A stretch of DNA of 64,000 nucleotides, from the NCBI RefSeq assembly GCF_016808335.1, contig NC_053149.1:29385339-29449338 (forward strand), read 5' to 3'. The stretch comes from Panicum virgatum. Its lineage: Eukaryota; Streptophyta; Magnoliopsida; Poales; Poaceae. Shown here piece after piece: positions 20,272 through 33,000 of the stretch; within the stretch, counting starts at the first letter, position 1, and every line of letters starts with the position of its first letter. Below the pieces are notes generated by a model that saw only the letters and a program-made list of their open reading frames with translations, made no database searches and was not told the DNA's origin. The translations under genes were made by a program, and so were the position numbers.

Positions 20272-23200
20272 ATGGTGAACACCAGGAGCACCGGTTCTGG
20301 TTCTGGCCAGCAGCAGGGTCAGAACAACCAGGGTACTGGGATCCCGATGCCTCCGCCCTTGACTCCGGAGCAGTACTTCCAGCTCCAGATGCAGATGATG
20401 GCTACCCTGAACAACACCGTTCAGGCTCTTCAGCACGCTCACACTCAGCCTCCGCCTCCTCCACCGCCGCAGCCTCGCGACAGGCGTGCAGAGTTCCTGA
20501 GGGGTCACCCGCCGACGTTCTCTCACACGTCCGACCCTCTTCAGGCTGACGACTGGCTCCGTGCAGTGGAGCGTCAGCTGGACATCGCCCAGTGCGATGA
20601 CCGTGAGCGCGTCTTGTACGCAGCAGGACAGCTGCGAGGGGCAGCTTTGGACTGGTGGGAGTCCCACCCAGTTCACGACCGCGAGTCTCTCACCTGGCTC
20701 CAGTTCAGGGAGCGTTTCCGCAGCCACAACGTCCCCGCGGGCGTTATGAAGATGAAGCAGAAGGAGTTCCTTGCACTGAAGCAGGTAATCTTAAGTATAA
20801 TCATTCAGCGTTTTCTTTTGAGCTAATGCCCCTTGTTCCATCCTTATGAATTTTGAGTTAATCTTCCGATATCTATCTGTCTTTGTGAATTCAGGGGACT
20901 ATGTCGGTCACGGAGTATCGTGATCGTTTTCTTCAGTTGGCACGCTACGCCCCTGCCGAGGTTGCGGATGACCGCAAGAAGCAGGAGCACTTCATGGAGG
21001 GTCTTGAGGACTACCTCCAGTACGCGCTGCTCAACCTCCACTTCGACGACTTCAACCATCTGGTTGACAGTGCGCTCAACACTGAGCGTAAGCACCTGGA
21101 GATGGAGGACAAGAAGAGGAAGGTTGTCCCCGTTGCTTCCGGCAGCAACACTCGTCCTCGACTCCAGCAGCCCCAGCAGTACCAGCCTCAGTACCGGCCT
21201 CCTCAGCAGTACCAGCAGAGGCCACCGCAGCAGTACCCGCCTAAAAAGCAGCAGGCAGGTCAGGGCCCGAGGTTACCAGCACCTCCGGCTCGTGCTCCAC
21301 CAGCTCCACCGGCACCGCAGGCTCCACGTCCGGCAGCTCCTACCGGACAGCAGGCTCAGGGACCTCCTCGCACCTGCTTTCACTGCGGCCAGCCGGGGCA
21401 GTACGCCAACGCTTGCCCCCGGAAGGCGCAGGCGGGACAGCAGGGGCGCCCAGCTCAGCCCAGGGCGCCAGCACAGGGCAGGGTGAACCACGTGACGGCC
21501 GAGTCAGCGGCCGAGGCTCCCAACGTGGTTATTGGTACGTTCATGGTTAATTCATATCCAGCTACAGTGCTTTTTGATACTGGTGCTACGCATTCCTTCA
21601 TTACTCAGTCTTTTGTCGAGCATCATGGTATTCATACTAGCACATTAAAGAGGTGCCTGTTAGTATCTTCACCGGGAGGACAGTTGAGGTCTCACACTTA
21701 CTGCCCGAGAGTCAGTGTTTCTTTGAGGGGAGTAGAGTTCTGTACTGATCTGATGGTGCTAGACACCAAGGGCATTGATGTCATTCTGGGAATGGAGACT
21801 CTGGCCAAATGGGGAGTTCGGATAGATTGTGCTCAGCGGACAGTCTTATTATCAGCTTCCAGTGGCCAAGAGGTTGTTATCAGTGCAGTAGAGCCTTCTG
21901 GATTTCTTCATCAGATGGAGGCTAGACCCACGGACGGTATTCGCGTGGTGTCTGAATTCCCGGATGTCTTTCCGGGTGATCTGCCAGGTATGCCGCCTGA
22001 ACGCGCCATTGAGTTTTGTATTGATCTCTTACCTGGCACAGCTCCTATTGCAAAGCGGCCCTACCGTATGGCACCTATAGAGCATGAAGAAGTCAAGAAG
22101 ACTATTGATGAGTTGCTAGCCAAGGGCTATATCCGTCGCAGCTTCTCTCCTTGGGCTTTTCCGTTGTTGCTAGTAGATAAGAAGGATGGCTCGAAGAGGA
22201 TGTGTGTGGATTATCGTGAGCTGAATGCAGTCACTATCAAGAACAAGCATCCACTGCCCCGTATTGAGGATCTCTTCGATCTGCTTCGAGGTGCTCGTAT
22301 ATTCTCGAAGATTGATCTTCGTTCGGGATATTTTCAGCTGAGGATCCGTCCTGGGGATATTCCGAAGACGGCATTCACCTGCAAGTACGGGCTTTATGAG
22401 TATACAGTCATGTCCTTCGGCTTGACTAATGCCCCGGCTTTCTTCATGCATCTGATGAACATGGTCTTCATGGATTATCTGGATGTCTTCGTGGTGATCT
22501 TTATTGATGATATTCTGATCTTCTCCAAGACAGAGGAAGAGCATGAGGAGCATCTGAGACTCGTATTGCAGAGATTGAGAGAGCATCAGCTGTATGCCAA
22601 GTTCAGCAAGTGCGAATTCTGGATTGACGAGGTTCCATTCCTCGGTCATGTTATCTCTCAGGGAGGCATTGCTGTTGATCCGAGCAAGGTGAAGGATGTG
22701 CTCGAGTGGGAGACACCGCAGACAGTAAAGGAAGTCAGGTCTTTTTTGGGCTTAGCAGGATATTACCGGAGGTTCATTGAGAATTTCTCCAAGATCGCGA
22801 AGCCTTTGACTTCTTTGCTAGAGAAGAATGCGGCATTCATATGGACTGATGAGCGTCAGATGGCCTTTGATGAGCTGAAGAAAAGGTTGACTACGGCGCC
22901 AGTCCTGACTCTGCCAGACCAGACGAAGAGGTTCACGGTATATTGTGATGCTTCGAAGGATGGTCTTGGGTGTGTTCTGATGCAGGAGGGCAGAGTGATA
23001 GCTTATGCTTCACGGCAGTTACGTCGGCATGAGCTGAATTATCCTACTCATGATCTTGAGTTAGCCGCAGTTGTGCATGCTCTGAAGATTTGGAGGCATT
23101 ACTTGTATGGGCAGCGATGTGACATCTACACTGATCACAAGAGCCTCAAGTACATTTTCACGCAGAATGAGCTGAATATGCGGCAGAGAAGATGGCTAGA

Positions 23201-24839
23201 GTTGGTTAAGGATTATGATCTGGAGATTCACTATCATCCGGGCAAGGCCAATGTTGTAGCAGATGCTCTGAGCAGGAGAAGTTATGTCAACACGGCCGTG
23301 GCTTTCCAGATGCCTCCAGAGTTATGTGAGGAGTTCGAGCAGTTGAGTCTGGGTTTCTTGCATCATACCTCCAGTGCAGCGTTTGAGGCAGCACCGACTC
23401 TAGAGGCAGAAATCAGGCAGCATCAGAAAGATGATGAGAAGCTGCAGGAGATCCGTGAGTTGCTCAAGAAGGGCAAGGCTCCTCATTTCAGAGAGGATGA
23501 TCAGGGTACTTTGTGGTACAAGAACCGGATCTGTGTTCCAGATGTGAAGGATCTTCGGAAGTTGATTCTGAGTGAGGCCCATGATACAGCTTATTCTATT
23601 CATCCGGGCAGCACGAAGATGTACTATGATCTGAAGGAACGTTTCTGGTGGTATGGGATGAAGCGTTCAGTGGCAGAGTACGTGGCTATTTGTGACACCT
23701 GTCAGCGTGTCAAGGCTGAGCATCAGAGGCCAGCAGGTCTATTGCAGCCTTTGAAGATTCCGGAGTGGAAATGGGAGGAGATCACTATGGACTTCATTGT
23801 TGGATTGCCTCGTACTCAGAAAGGGTACAACTCCATTTGGGTAGTAGTGGATCGATTGACGAAGGTTGCTCACTTCATTCCAGTGAACACTACTTACTCC
23901 GGTGCTAGACTTGCAGAGTTGTACATCTCTCGGATTGTCTGCTTGCATGGTGTGCCCAAGAAGATCATATCTGACAGAGGGTCTCAGTTCACTTCTCGTT
24001 TCTGGGAGCAGCTCCATGATTCATTGGATACGAAGCTGCGTTTTAGTACGGCTTATCACCCTCAGACAGATGGGCAGACAGAGAGAACCAACCAAGTGTT
24101 GGAGGATATGCTGAGAGCTTGTGCTATTCAGTATGGTACTAGTTGGGATAAGTGCCTGTCATTTGCTGAGTTCTCATATAACAACAGCTATCAGGCCAGT
24201 CTGAAGAAGTCACCCTTTGAGGCATTGTATGGCAGAAAGTGTAGAACTCCTCTCTATTGGGATCAGATCGGTGAGAAGCAGCTCTTTGGCCCTGAGATCA
24301 TAGATGATGCAGAGCAGATGGTTCAGGCTGTGCGAGAAAATCTGAGGATTGCACAGAGCAGACAGAAGAGCTATGCAGATGGCAAACGGAGAGACCTGAC
24401 TTTCAGTGTTGGTGATTATGTGTACCTGAAGGTGTCTCCGATGAGAGGAATCCGCAGATTTAATGTCAAGGGAAAGTTAGCACCTCGGTATGTGGGGCCA
24501 TTCAAGGTGCTAGAGCGGAAAGGCGAAGTTGCTTATCGCCTGGAGTTACCTCTCAGCCTCTCAGGAGTTCATGATGTTTTCCATATATCTCAGCTGAAGA
24601 GGTGTTTGCGAGTACCCGAGGAGCAGGCACCCCTGGATGGAGTCGATGTCCCGGAGGATCTGACTTATACTGAGCATCCGGTGAAGATTCTGGAGACATC
24701 AGAGAGGGTTACTCGGAACAAGCGCATCAAGATGTGCAGAGTTCAGTGGAGTCATCACAGTGAAGCTGAGGCTACATGGGAGCGAGAAGATGAGTTGAAG
24801 AAGACATATCCAGATCTCTTTGCTAGCCAGCCCAGCTAA
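20272..24839 (+). CDS. Gag-Pol polyprotein of element B (spliced gag)
   Basis: Exon 1 is 20272-20784 (171 codons), a GT-AG intron spans 20785-20894 (110 bases), and exon 2 is 20895-24839; about 1485 residues, no stops. Gag: Pro/Gln-rich N-terminus, capsid-like region ([13 protein letters not shown]... to [18 protein letters not shown] across the splice), then a CCHC knuckle ([14 protein letters not shown], near nt 21376). Protease DTGATHSF near 21575; RT with [10 protein letters not shown] near 22500; RNase H from [13 protein letters not shown] near 22930. Integrase has an HHCC finger (CDTCQR near 23692), core [17 protein letters not shown] and the Glu in DGQTERTNQ near 24075. The C-terminal chromodomain-like segment (about 24655-24815) has VQW and ATWERE. 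The order PR-RT-RH-IN plus chromodomain places it in the chromoviruses, most like Tekay/Del. Without splicing, Gag stops 13 residues after exon 1. Confidence 0.9.
20785..20894 (+). other. Candidate spliceosomal intron inside gag (element B)
   Basis: GTAATC...TTCAG. Removing it joins ALKQ to [10 protein letters not shown] in frame, restoring a continuous capsid-type region. Retaining it ends the frame at 20826. Element A has the equivalent at 30606-30716 with the same borders. Confidence 0.7.
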
Positions 24840-24874
24840 ATCTCGGGACGAGATTTCTTTAAGGGGGTAGGGTA
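24838..24874 (+). promoter_or_regulatory. Hairpin plus polypurine tract, element B
   Basis: AAATCTC (24838-24844) and GAGATTT (24850-24856) form a perfect 7-bp stem with loop GGGAC that overlaps the gag-pol stop codon. The plus-strand primer AAGGGGGTAGGG (24861-24872) follows, then the 3' LTR at 24875. The same arrangement is at 34652-34688 and, with one wobble pair, at 46321-46356. Confidence 0.75.
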
Positions 24875-27800
24875 TGTAACACCCTAATTTTAAATTTCAG
24901 TATTTATTAATAAATTAATTGGCTTTATTTAATTTTTTCTAAGGTTTAATGTGTTTAGCCTGGCATTTAATTCAATTTTGTTTCACAAGTAATTAAAATT
25001 TGACTAAGTTTAAAATTTTGTGTTGCATTCATGCTGGTGCATACTTTTATTTGAGTGTGGGTTGAATTCAAATGTGAATTTGAATTCAAACTTTGTTTGA
25101 ATTATAAATAGCAAAGTTTAGAAATAGAAAAGAAAGGCAAAACCCAGCCCAGCCCTTCTTTCTCTCTCCCCGCGGCCCGGCAAAACGAACCGGCCCAAAC
25201 CTTTCCCCGCGTCCCACGGCCCGCTCACCCCCGCTCGGCCTGCAGCCTCTCCCTCACCGCGCCTCAGGCCCAACCGCTCGCGCAGCAACCCGTCATCCCG
25301 CGTCGCCCCGCACCGGCCCGCCTGCCAGCGTGCGCCCGCTCCCCGCTCGCTGACGCCGTGGTCCCACGGGTCAGACCCATCTTCCCCGCCGTGACGCCCG
25401 CTCGCGCTCCCGTCTGCCCTGCTCGCTCCGCCCCTCTGCGCCGTGGACCAAGCCGCGCCACCCGCCCCCGTGACCCACAGAACAGCCTCGCCCAGCCTCT
25501 AGAAGCTTCGCCTGAGCCTGGGATCACGCAGCACAACGGCTCGATCCGCTTCTCACGCGCGCGGATTCAATCCCGCGAATCTCGCCGGCTTTCCATCTGT
25601 GGCACACTTGCCCAGGATCCCCGGCCCTCCTTATCTAGCGCCTGTGACCTTCCCTGCACCTCACACGCCACGCCGCCGCCACCTTCGCCCTCCAGCGCAG
25701 CCCAGAGCCAAGCACAGCCGCAGGTGAACTCCGCCGCTGCCGAAATTTCTCGCCGCCACTGGTGCTCTGGTCGCCCTGAATCCCTCTACCCCTTGCAGTG
25801 CCCCGCCCGGACTTCCTCGACTGCGCAGTAGGCCCGGAGACGCCCTGCCTCGATCCGTCCGCGAGCACACCGCCGAGTTTCGCCGCCGGTCCGCGCCGCC
25901 GCAGCCTCTGCGCCGGACCCCTCTTCGATCCTAAGCCCGGTGAGCTGCGCCCCGACCCCCGCTTGTTTCTGCGCTAGTTCCCGTAGCCAAGGTGCACCTT
26001 AGGAGCCGGAACGCGCCAGCACCGGCGAGCCCTGCGCCGCCGAGCCGCCATCCCCGACGAGCGTCACGCTCGGAGCCCCGAACCACCTCCCCATCGCCAC
26101 CCGTGCTTTACGCATGCCGCGTAGATGCCTCCCGACCCAGACCCCGTTCGAATCCGCCCCGGGAAGACCGAGTTCGGTCTTCTCCGGCATAGCGCCGCCG
26201 CGGGAGCAGAGCTCCGGCGACCCAGCGCCGCCGCCCGCGCCCCCAACCGCCCGCGGCCGCCCGATCCTGAATCAACGGCCAAGATTAGATCCCGAGCTGA
26301 TCTGTTCTAAGCCATCAGATCCGAATCCAACGGCTGAGATCCAACCGTACCCCTTCGGCCTGACACTTTTGCTAAAGAGCCCCTCCCTTTATTGCAAATC
26401 AACCCGCGGTCCTGATCTATTCAAAAGTAATTACGCCGAGGTCCTGTTTTTAGTGTTTAACCCCCTGGCTTTTCTCGGAATAGAACCCGCCGTCCAGTTA
26501 GGGTCTTTTTACGCGTTGGCCCTCGGATCTTTCTAGTTTTTACGCTTTAGTCCTCGGTTTTAGCAGAAAAGCCCCCGGAACCTTGTTTTTATTACAAATA
26601 AGCCCCTAGGACTTGTTTTAGGCCTAGTTTACGCGTTTAGCTCCGTTTTTAGCGTTCTTTTTATCCACGCGATCGTTGTAACGCGTAGAATAGTATTAGA
26701 CTAGCTTAGTGTGCTGTTTTCATGTATTGTTGTACTGTTTCTTAGTTTTTGTTAGTGTTTGCTTGTATGCTTATATTTGTGCATTGTTTTGGCCATGTGT
26801 TCGTGAGTAGACGTTGATCCATCTGAGGAGCCTCAGTACCAGTACCCGGAGCAGCCGTCTTCGGAGCACTTTGAGCAGCAGCCAGAGCAGTACGAGGAAG
26901 GCAAGTATAACATGAACAACCTATCACCTTTAAATACAATTTCATACTGCATTTTAATATTGTGTGCCTATAAGGACTGTCCTAGCCACTTTATATCCTT
27001 TATATATACCTTTGGGTTGCATTTTGGTTAGTTGTGCTAGGTTGCTGCGCTATAACACACTCTGGTCCTTTTTAATTAATTTGTTTAATGTTTTACTTGA
27101 ACTTAATTCTGAGAGGGGCACTCTGTGTGGCTTGAGTGGCTCACCTCTCGTTAAAAGCTGTTTTTTTAGAAACATGGTTTAGGGGGCCAGCACGGTGCTT
27201 ACTGCCTGGTTGGCCACTCTCCATAAGGACCGGTTCATAGAGCGACAACCTGGGACAACAGCGCTACCACAAGGCTAGAATGGGATAGACTTGGCGTAAT
27301 AACTAGATCTTTTTGGTTTGGAGTAACTTACCTGCGGGGCAAGAGTAGTAAGCTTCAATGGTCCCTGCTCCTCCGGCTTGGTCTGTGCTTGGATTGCGCT
27401 CCTGTGCTTGTACCCCCGGAGGTGGGCCCCATCGTCGCCGACCTAACTCTCGCGGTTACGCCTTACCAACGAGATTCTTTTTAAAGGCCTCGTAGTGAGT
27501 CGCTGGCCATCTCACCTAAGGAAGTGTGATGAACAACTGGCGTAGCTCACGACTTGTGGGTAAAGATGTGCAACCTCTGCAGAGTGTAAAACTGGTATAC
27601 TAGCCGTGCTCACGGTTATGAGCGGCCCAGATCCTCCTTTTGATTAGTGAAGTTATCTCCTTCCGACGAGGGAGGTGCTTCTCGGGGTTTACCTTGGTGG
27701 CTTGGTCGTGGTTTGGTTCTCAGTAGTAGTATAATTAATTCTGATTAATTACTATGTAACTGGGTTAATGGTAATTCATCAACTCGTAGTAAATAGCTTT

Positions 27801-28263
27801 AATAAAACTTTGCCAACACTTAAAAGCTAATGCAGTTGAGTCAGCCAGCCTAGAGCCTCATAGTTTGTGTTATACTTGTTGAGTACAAGTTGTGTACTCA
27901 CTCTTGCCTCTTCTCTACTTTTTCCTCTTGGCTACGCTACTGCTGCTCAGTTCCTGCCGACACGAGGGAGTTCGTCCAGCGCTACCAGGACTACGAGGAC
28001 TTCTAGGTGCTTCGTCTCCCAGTCGACGTCCCTGTGGCGCCCTGCTTCAGTTTTGGAGAGCTTTATCGTATTTTGTACTTCGCTTCCGCTGTATCAGACA
28101 TTTTGTCATTATTGTAATAAATAACATTCGTATTCGCTTTATTATATCTTTTTACGTGATATGTGCTATGATATACTGTTCATTCTGTTGTATATACGTG
28201 TGACTTGATCCTGGCACGTATATGATTGCTCGGTTTATGTTCTTTTATAAACCGGGTGTTACA
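24875..28263 (+). mobile_element. Element B 3' LTR
   Basis: 3389 bp copy of 15054-18443, starting right after the polypurine tract and ending GGGTGTTACA. ATTTC follows at 28264, where A's LTR resumes. Contains its own LTR ORF exons at 26811-26900 and 27951-28006. Confidence 0.85.
26811..28006 (+). CDS. LTR-encoded two-exon acidic ORF, element B 3' LTR
   Basis: Exons 26811-26900 and 27951-28006 (stop TAG 28004-28006) with a GC-AG intron between. Sequence, phases and lengths are as in the 5' LTR copy at 16991-18186. No initiator was identified. Confidence 0.5.
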
Positions 28264-29521
28264 ATTTCCTAGCCACTTTATATCCTTTATATATACCTTT
28301 GGGTTGCATTTTGGTTAGTTGTGCTAGGTTGCTGCGCTACAACATACTCTGGTCCTTTTTAATTAAATTGATTAATGGTTTACTTGAATTTAATTCTGAG
28401 AGTGGCACTCTGTGTGGCTTGAGTGGCTCACTTCTCGTTAAAATTGGTTTTGTTAGAAACATGGTTAAGGGGGCCAGCACGGTGCTTAGTGCTTGGTTGG
28501 CCACTCTCCATAAGGACCGGTTCATAGAGCGACAACCTGGGACAACAGCGCTACCACAAGACTGGAATGGGACGGTCTTGGCTTACTAATTAGGCCATTT
28601 TGGTTCGGGAGTAACTTACCGACGGGGCATGGGGGGTGGTGAGCTTTAATGGTGGCCAGGCTACGAGGCTGGTCTGTGTGTCTTGTACCCCCTCGAGGTG
28701 GTTACCATCATTGCGGAGCCTGATTCCTTAGCGGTTACACCTTACCAACGTGTCCTTTGTAACGGCCTCGTAGTGAGTCGCTAGTCATCTCACCTAAGGA
28801 AGTGTGATGAACAACTGGCGTAGCTCACGACTTGTGGGTAAAGATGTGCAACCTCTGCAGAGTGTAAAACTGGTATACTAGCCGTGCTCACAGTTATGAG
28901 CGGCCCAGATCCTCCTTTTGATTAGTGAAGTTATCTCCTTCCGACGAGGGAGGTGCTTCTCGGGGTTTACCTTGGTGGCTTGATTTTGGTTTGGTTTCTC
29001 AGTAGTTACATGTTTAAACTTGACTAATTACTATGTAACCGGGTTAATGGTAATTCATCAACTCGTAGTAAATAGCTTTAATAAAATTTTGCCAACACTT
29101 AAAAGCTAATGCAGTTGAGTCAGCCAGCCTAGAGCCTCATAGTTTGTGTTATACTTGTTGAGTACAAGTTGTGTACTCACTCTTGCCTCTTCTCTACTTT
29201 TTCCTCTTGGCTACGCTACTGCTGCTCAGTTCCTGCCGACGCGAGGGAGTTCGTCCAGCGCTACCAGGACTACGAGGACTTCTAGGTGTTCGTCTCCCAG
29301 TCGACGTCCCTGTGGCGCCCTGCTTCAGCTTCGGAGAGCTTTTTCGTATTTTGTACTTCGCTTCCGCTGTATCAGACATTTTGTCATTATTGTAATAAAT
29401 AACATTCGTATTCGTGATATGTGCTATGATATACTGTTCATTCTGTTGTATATACGTGTGACTTGATCCTGGCACGTATATGATTGCTCGGTTTATGTTC
29501 TTTTATAAACCGGGTGTTTCA
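28264..29521 (+). mobile_element. Element A 5' LTR, second part
   Basis: Resumes with the target duplication ATTTC and then CTAGCCACTT, exactly as in the uninterrupted 3' LTR at 36831. It ends GGGTGTTTCA at 29521. Contains the terminal exon 29230-29285 of the LTR ORF. A's PBS follows at 29525-29538. Confidence 0.85.
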
Positions 29522-29524
29522 GAG

Positions 29525-29538
29525 TGGTATCAGAGCCA
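29525..29538 (+). other. Primer-binding site, element A
   Basis: TGGTATCAGAGCCA, initiator methionine tRNA type, three bases after the LTR. Confidence 0.85.
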
Positions 29539-30092
29539 TATCGACTGTAGGACGAAGCCTAGATAGAACTGGTCGAGTCTTAGGACTTCTTCTCTCCAAT
29601 CCTTGTCTGCTGAAACTATTTTACTATTATACCCCTTGACTTCTTTGACTTTTTACCCTTCTTGCCTTGATTTCTCTCTCTGAAGAATAGTTTCGTAGAT
29701 TTTGGCCTGAATCAGTCATCTGACCACCATGAGTTAGCTAGGTGACCCTTTAATAATAAAACGATAGCACGTTCTGTGACGCGTTGTGTTAGTCGAGTCT
29801 TTTGTTAAAACTCGGCTAAGTCTTGAAAATTGGTTGCTTGTTATTATGCTACATGTTTGATTTGGATTTTTGACTGATTGCATAGCTTAGTAGTTTAAAT
29901 TTGTTTAAAGAAAATCACTCAGATGTTAAAGTTAACTAATTAATAAAAATGAGTTAGATCGTTGGGGGTAAAACAGTCAACTCTATCCTGTCTACTTTAT
30001 CATGACTGAGTCTTTTTCCGCAAAGAGTTATCATATCCATCTGAATTTATTCCTGCAATATCCTTACTCGTGAAATCTTTTGTTCAAACCAG

Positions 30093-33000
30093 ATGGTGAA
30101 CACTAGGAGCACCGGTTCCGGTTCTGGCCAGCAGCAGGGTCAGAACAACCAGGGTACTGGGATCCCGATGCCTCCGCCCTTGACTCCGGAGCAGTACTTC
30201 CAGCTCCAGATGCAGATGATGGCTACCCTGAACAACACCGTTCAGGCTCTTCAGCACGCTCACACTCAGCCTCCGCCTCCTCCACCGCCGCAGCCTCGCG
30301 ACAGGCGTGCTGAGTTCCTGAGGGGTCACCCGCCGACGTTCTCTCACACGTCCGACCCTCTTCAGGCCGACGACTGGCTCCGTGCAGTGGAGCGTCAGCT
30401 GGACATCGCCCAGTGCAATGATCGTGAGCGCGTCTTGTACGCAGCAGGACAGCTGCGAGGGGCAGCTTTGGACTGGTGGGAGTCCCACCCGGTCCATGAC
30501 CGCGAGTCTCTCACTTGGCTCCAGTTCAGGGAGCGCTTTCGCAGCCACAACGTCCCCGCGGGCGTTATGAAGATGAAGCAGAAGGAGTTCCTTGCACTGA
30601 AGCAGGTAATCTTAAATATAATCATTCAGCGGTTTCTTTTGAGCTAATGCCCCCTTGTTCTATCTTTATGAATCTTGAGTTAATCTTCCGATATCTATCT
30701 GTCTTTGTGAATTCAGGGGACTATGTCGGTCACGGAGTATCGTGATCGCTTTCTTCAGCTGGCTCGCTACGCCCCTGCCGAGGTTGCGGATGACCGCAAG
30801 AAGCAGGAGCACTTCATGGAGGGTCTTGAGGACTACCTCCAGTACGCACTGCTCAACCTCCGCTTCGACGACTTCAACCATCTGGTTGACAGCGCGCTCA
30901 ACACTGAGCGTAAGCACCTGGAGATGGAGGACAAGAAGAGGAAGGTTGTCCCCGTTGCTTCCGGCAGCAACACTCGTCCTCGCCTCCAGCAGCCCCAGCA
31001 GTACCGGCCTCCTCAGCAGTACCAGCAGAGGCCACTGCAGCAGTACCCGCCTCGACAGCAGCAGGCAGGTCAGGGCCCGAGGTTACCGGCACCTCCGGCT
31101 CGTACTGCTCTACCAGCTCCACCGGCACTGCAGGCTCCACGTCCGGCAGCTCCTACCGGACAGCAGGCTCCAGCACCCCCTCGCGTCTGCTATCACTGCG
31201 GCCAGCCGGGGCACTACGCCAACACTTGCCCCCGGAAGGCGCAGGCGGGACAGCAGGGGCGCCCAGCTCAGCCCAGGGCGCCACTTCAGGGCAGAGTGAA
31301 CCACGTGACGGCCGAGTCAGCGGCCGAGGCTCCCAACGTGGTTATTGGTACGTTCATGGTCAACTCCCATCCAGCTTCAGTGCTTTTCGATACTGGTGCT
31401 ACTCATTCTTTCATCACCAAGTCATATATTGAGGAGCATAGTTTCTTTACCACTGCATTAAGGAAGTGTCTGCTAGTCTCTTCACCGGGAGGGGAGTTGA
31501 GATCCCATATTATTTGCCCCCAAGTCAGTGTAGCCATAAGGGGGGCAACGTTCAGTGCTGATCTGAGGGTGCTGGACACCAAGGGTATCGATGTGATTTT
31601 GGGAATGGATACTCTTGCCAAGTGGGGAGTCAGAATTGATTGTGCTCATCGGGCAGTTCACCTGACAGCATCTGATGGCCAAGAGGTGACAGTTAGTGCT
31701 TCAGAGCCTTCTGGATTTCTTCATCAGATGGAGGCTAGACCCACGGACGGTATTCGCGTGGTGTCTGAATTCCCGGATGTCTTTCCGGACGATCTGCCAG
31801 GTATGCCGCCTGAACGCGCCATTGAGTTTTGTATTGATCTCTTGCCTGGCACAGCTCCTATTGCAAAGCGGCCCTACCGTATGGCGCCTATAGAGCATGA
31901 AGAAGTCAAGAAGACTATTGATGAGTTGCTAGCCAAGGGCTATATCCGTCGCAGCTTCTCTCCTTGGGCTTTTCCATTGTTGCTGGTAGATAAGAAGGAT
32001 GGCTCGAAGAGGATGTGTGTGGATTATCGTGAGCTGATTGCAGTCACTATCAAGAACAAGCATCCACTGCCCCGTATTGAGGATCTCTTTGATCTGCTTC
32101 GAGGTGCTCGTATATTCTCGAAGATTGATCTTCGTTCGGGTTACTTTCAGCTGAGGATCCGTCCTGGGGATATTCCGAAGACGGCATTCACCTGCAAGTA
32201 CGGGCTATATGAGTATACAGTCATGTCCTTCGGCTTGACTAATGCCCCGGCTTTCTTCATGCATCTGATGAACATGGTCTTCATGGATTATCTGGATGTC
32301 TTCGTGGTGATCTTTATTGATGATATTCTGATCTTCTCCAAGACAGAAGAAGAGCATGAGGAGCATCTGAGACTCGTATTGCAGAGACTGAGAGAGCATC
32401 AGTTGTATGCCAAGTTCAGCAAGTGCGAGTTCTGGATTGACGAGGTTCCATTCCTCGGTCATGTTATCTCTCAGGGAGGCATTGCTGTTGATCCAAGCAA
32501 GGTGAATGATGTGCTTGAGTGGGAGACACCGCAGACAGTAAAGGAAGTCAGGTCTTTCTTGGGCTTAGCTGGATATTATCGGAGGTTCATTGAGAATTTC
32601 TCCAAGATCGTGAAGCCTTTGACTTCTTTGCTAGAGAAGAATGTGGCATTCATATGGACTGATGAGCGTCAGATGGCCTTTGATGAGCTGAAGAAGAGGT
32701 TGACTACGGCGCCAGTCTTGACTCTGCCAGACCAGACGAAGAGGTTCACGGTATATTGTGATGCTTCGAAGGATGGTCTTGGGTGTGTTCTGATGCAGGA
32801 GGGCAGAGTGATAGCTTATGCTTCACGGCAGTTACGTCGGCATGAGCTGAATTATCCTACTCATGATCTCGAGTTAGCCGCAGTTGTGCATGCTTTGAAG
32901 ATTTGGAGGCATTACTTGTATGGGCAGCGGTGTGATATCTACACTGATCACAAGAGCCTCAAGTATATTTTCACGCAGAATGAGCTGAACATGCGGCAGA

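Larger units (their letters stand above)
15054..28263 (+). mobile_element. Element B: nested full-length Tekay/Del-like Gypsy element with intact polyprotein
   Basis: Inserted in A's 5' LTR with target duplication ATTTC (15049-15053 and 28264-28268). Its parts are: 5' LTR 15054-18443, an extra A-derived block 18444-19701, PBS and leader, gag-pol 20272-24839, PPT, and 3' LTR 24875-28263. The two LTRs (3390 and 3389 bp) differ at about seven sites that I could see. A third copy of ATTTC at 18444 marks the extra block, which is a copy of A sequence from 28264 onward. B is the only element here with an unbroken polyprotein. Confidence 0.8.

Noticed and set aside
24655..24836. Chromodomain as part of a host chromatin protein
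   Set aside because: It is the in-frame C-terminus of the retroelement polyprotein after integrase, as in chromoviruses.
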